This document shows positions 61,872 to 64,000 of a DNA stretch of 64,000 nucleotides, piece by piece. The stretch's first letter is position 1; each line of letters begins with the position of its first letter. Origin of the DNA: JAKANT01 sp035502095 (GTDB lineage: Bacteria; Pseudomonadota; Gammaproteobacteria; Burkholderiales; Burkholderiaceae_F); the NCBI GenBank assembly GCA_035502095.1, contig DATJUX010000022.1, positions 1-64,000 of the forward strand. Reading direction: 5' to 3'. The position numbers were made by a program, and so were the translations under genes. The notes under the pieces were generated by a model. That model was given only the letters and a program-made list of their open reading frames with translations. It did no database searches and was not told the DNA's origin.

Positions 61872-63854
61872 CGCGGCCCGGTCGCATCGCGCTGGCGCTG
61901 GCGCTGCTCCCGCTGCCGCCGATCGCGCAGGCCGGGATCACGTCGATCCGCATCGATCGCATCGAACCCTTCGCCGACCGCGCCCCGTTCGGTGCAGCGG
62001 GCCCCTACGAGCGGGTCGCCGGTATCGCGCGCGGCGAACTCGATCCCGCCGATCCGCACAACGCCGGCATCGTCAACCTCGACCGGGCGCCGCGCAACGC
62101 GCGCGGCCTGGTCGAGTACGAGACCGACTTCTACCTGCTGCGCCCGGTCGATCCCGCGCGCGCCAACGGCCGGATCATCTACGAGGTGAACAACCGCGGG
62201 CGCAAGTTCCTGCTGCACTGGCTGCTCGACGCCCCGGCACAGGCCGCCGGCGCGAACAACGAACCGCGCTCGCTCGAGGATGCCGGCAACGGCCTGCTGT
62301 TCCGCCTCGGATACACGATCGCGTGGAGCGGCTGGGACCCGGACGCGCCGCGCGTGAACCACGGCATGGCCATGGACGCACCGGTCGCGCAGCGCGACGG
62401 CAAGGCGATCGTGCGTTCCATCCGCGACGAGCTGGTGTCCGGCACCCGCGCGCCCCCGGTCGAGACGTTCCGTCTCAGCTACGAAGCCGCGTCGACCGAC
62501 ACCCGCGAGGCGCGCCTCACCGTGCGCGCCAGGGAGGCCGGCGAACCGCTGCCGCTGGCGTCGGACAAGTGGACGTTCGTCGATGGGCGCAGCATCAGGC
62601 TGCTGCCGGACGGAACGACGCCTCAGCCCGGCGCGTTGTACGAGCTGCGCTATCCGGCCAAAGATCCGAAGGTGCTCGGCATCGGCTTTGCTGCGACGCG
62701 ACTTCGTCTCCTTCCTGCGCTACGAGGCGCTCGACGCGGCCGGCCACGGCAATCCGTTGCGTGGGGCGGCGCGAGCGGTGCTCGCGGTGGGCATCTCGCA
62801 GAGCGGCCGCTACCTGCGCGATCACATTGCGCAGGGCTTCAACCAGGACGAGCGCAATCGCAAGGTCTTCGACGGCGTGCTGGCGCACATCTCCGGTGCC
62901 GGCAAGGTGTTCCTCAACGCCGAGTTCGGCCAGCCGCTGCGGACCAACACGCAACACGAAGACCACACCTATCCCGAGAACGCGTTTCCGTTTTCCGCGG
63001 CAACGATGAGCGACCCGGTGACAGGGGCCCGCGGCGCGCTGCTGCGCGGCGACGGCTCCGATCCGCTCCTGATCGAAGTCAACACCTCGACCGAGTACTG
63101 GCAGAAGGGCGCTTCGCTGCTGCACACCGACCCGCTGGGCCAACACGACATCGGTTTGCCGAAGACGGCGCGCGTCTTCTTCATCGCGGGCACCCAGCAT
63201 GGAGGGCGCGCCGGATTGAAGACCGACCGCGGTCCATGCGCCAACCCACGCAATCCGCACAACCCGGCGCCGGCACTGCGCGCGCTGCTGATGGCGCTCG
63301 ACGAGTGGGTGACCACCGGTCGCGCGCCGCCGCCGAGCCGCGTTCCGACGATCGCCGATCGCACGCTCGTGAGCTGGGACGAAGTGCGGTTCCCGGGCCT
63401 GCCCGGGCTGGAGATCGCACGCCAGGGCAACCGGATCGAAGTCCTCGGCGATTGGGTCGACCCACGACCGGACCGGACCAAGGAATACCGCCCGCTGGTG
63501 CCGACGATCGACCTGGACGGCAACGAGACGAGCGGCATCCGCCTGCCCGACATTGCCGTGCCGCTGGGCACGTACACCGGCTGGAACCTGTACGCGCCGC
63601 CTTATCCCGAGGGAGAACTGTGCGACCGCGACGGAAGCTACCTGCCGTTCGCCAAGACCGCGGCGGAGCGCGCAAAGATCGGCGACGGGCGGCGTTCGAT
63701 CGCGGAGCGCTATCGCAGCAAGGCCGACTATGTCGCGCAGGTCAAGGCGGCCGCGAAGGAACTCGTCGCGGCCCGCTTGCTGCTGCCCGAGGACGCGCAG
63801 CGCTACGAGCAGGCCGCGCAAGCGCTGGACCCGACACTGTTCCCGGCACCGTGA
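61868..63854 (+). pseudogene. Exported alpha/beta-hydrolase-domain protein, frameshifted
   Basis: The reading frame from GTG 61868 encodes a signal peptide (ALALLPLPPIAQA) and an N-terminal domain (ERVAGIARGELDPADPHNAG, IIYEVNNRGRK, GYTIAWSGWDPD) up to GIGFAATR near 62699. The rest of the same protein (DFVSFLRYEALDAAGHGNPL, ISQSGRYLRDHIAQGFNQDE, ending LDPTLFPAP) is in another frame. Two missing bases (CG in GACGCGAC) restore a single 662-residue protein of the Abhydrolase_10-like family. G-x-S-x-G is replaced by GISQSGR. Either a sequencing error in a CG run or a genuine pseudogene. Confidence 0.8.
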
Positions 63855-64000
63855 CGACGGACCTCGACCAACGGGTGCGGCTGGCGCATGGCGACGTGTG
63901 GCAGGCCGAAGGGCGTTTGCGCGTCCGGTTCGGCGGCGGCGCACGCGAGCTTGCCGGCGTGCGCTTGTCGTCGTCGGGCCTGCCGCATCCGCAATGGAAC
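63851..64000 (+). CDS. Start of a GNAT-related gene (cut by window end)
   Basis: A GTG overlapping the hydrolase stop opens a frame that stays open to the window edge (50 codons): VTTDLDQRVRLAHGDVWQAE and later SSSGLPHPQWN. The ASGLPHPQWN-type segment is typical of N-terminal domains of some GNAT proteins. Partial; cannot be classified further. Confidence 0.55.
   Translation, partial: MTTDLDQRVRLAHGDVWQAEGRLRVRFGGGARELAGVRLSSSGLPHPQWN

Overview
The window looks like the chromosome of a GC-rich betaproteobacterium. It opens with the 3' end of a 23S rRNA gene and a complete 5S gene whose sequences read like those of Burkholderiales-type betaproteobacteria. Coding regions have strong G/C third-position bias throughout, and the gene content (PQQ alcohol dehydrogenase, Dpp-type transporter, URC-type uracil catabolism, DUF2917, DUF2845, DUF3455) fits that group. 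Species cannot be named from sequence alone.

Layout. 0-0.7 kb: end of an rRNA operon with its terminator. 0.8-11.3 kb: housekeeping and redox genes, namely a penicillin-acylase-family Ntn hydrolase, a Rossmann oxidoreductase, a periplasmic ankyrin protein, a PQQ alcohol dehydrogenase with lanthanide-type metal ligands plus its dihaem cytochrome c, a threonine synthase / 3-hydroxyisobutyrate dehydrogenase pair, and exported MsrA and MsrB. 11.5-18.9 kb: a seven-gene oligopeptide/dipeptide ABC transporter operon with an M20 amidohydrolase and an unknown lipoprotein embedded in it. 18.9-22.0 kb: an actinobacterial LigB-like ATP-dependent DNA ligase and a small unknown gene, bracketed by two paralogous lipoproteins. 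22.2-26.6 kb: a MauG/CcpA-type dihaem peroxidase, then a three-gene URC uracil-catabolism operon (GTP cyclohydrolase II-like, URC4, uracil phosphoribosyltransferase). 26.7-30.1 kb: a transglutaminase-like protein, an amidohydrolase followed by a frameshifted FixH-like gene, DUF2917 and an M48 peptidase. 30.1-35.9 kb: a double-length UvrA of 1935 residues that carries two in-frame insertions derived from palindromic intergenic repeats.

36.0-59.7 kb is accessory in character. It begins with an internally deleted integron integrase (intI) remnant on the minus strand. From there a long series of short, mostly plus-strand, mostly unrelated genes runs outward: five GNAT acetyltransferases plus a collapsed sixth, two GFA enzymes, YciI, RidA, SnoaL, DUF1304, DUF1697, DUF3455, DUF2845, MAPEG, TMEM175, a PaaI thioesterase, Ohr, LysE, an MBL-fold lactonase, a GST, a dual-specificity phosphatase and several lipoproteins. 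This is the architecture and gene repertoire of a sedentary chromosomal integron, but no complete attC sites are visible, so a decayed integron is an inference. Two interspersed palindromic repeat families and several gene remnants lie in or near this stretch.

59.7-64.0 kb: a long unknown GNAT-like protein, a third GFA gene, an alpha/beta hydrolase broken by a 2-nt frameshift, and the start of another gene cut by the window edge. The two frameshifted genes (near 27.6 kb and 62.7 kb) break in G/C-rich runs and could be sequencing errors or real pseudogenes.
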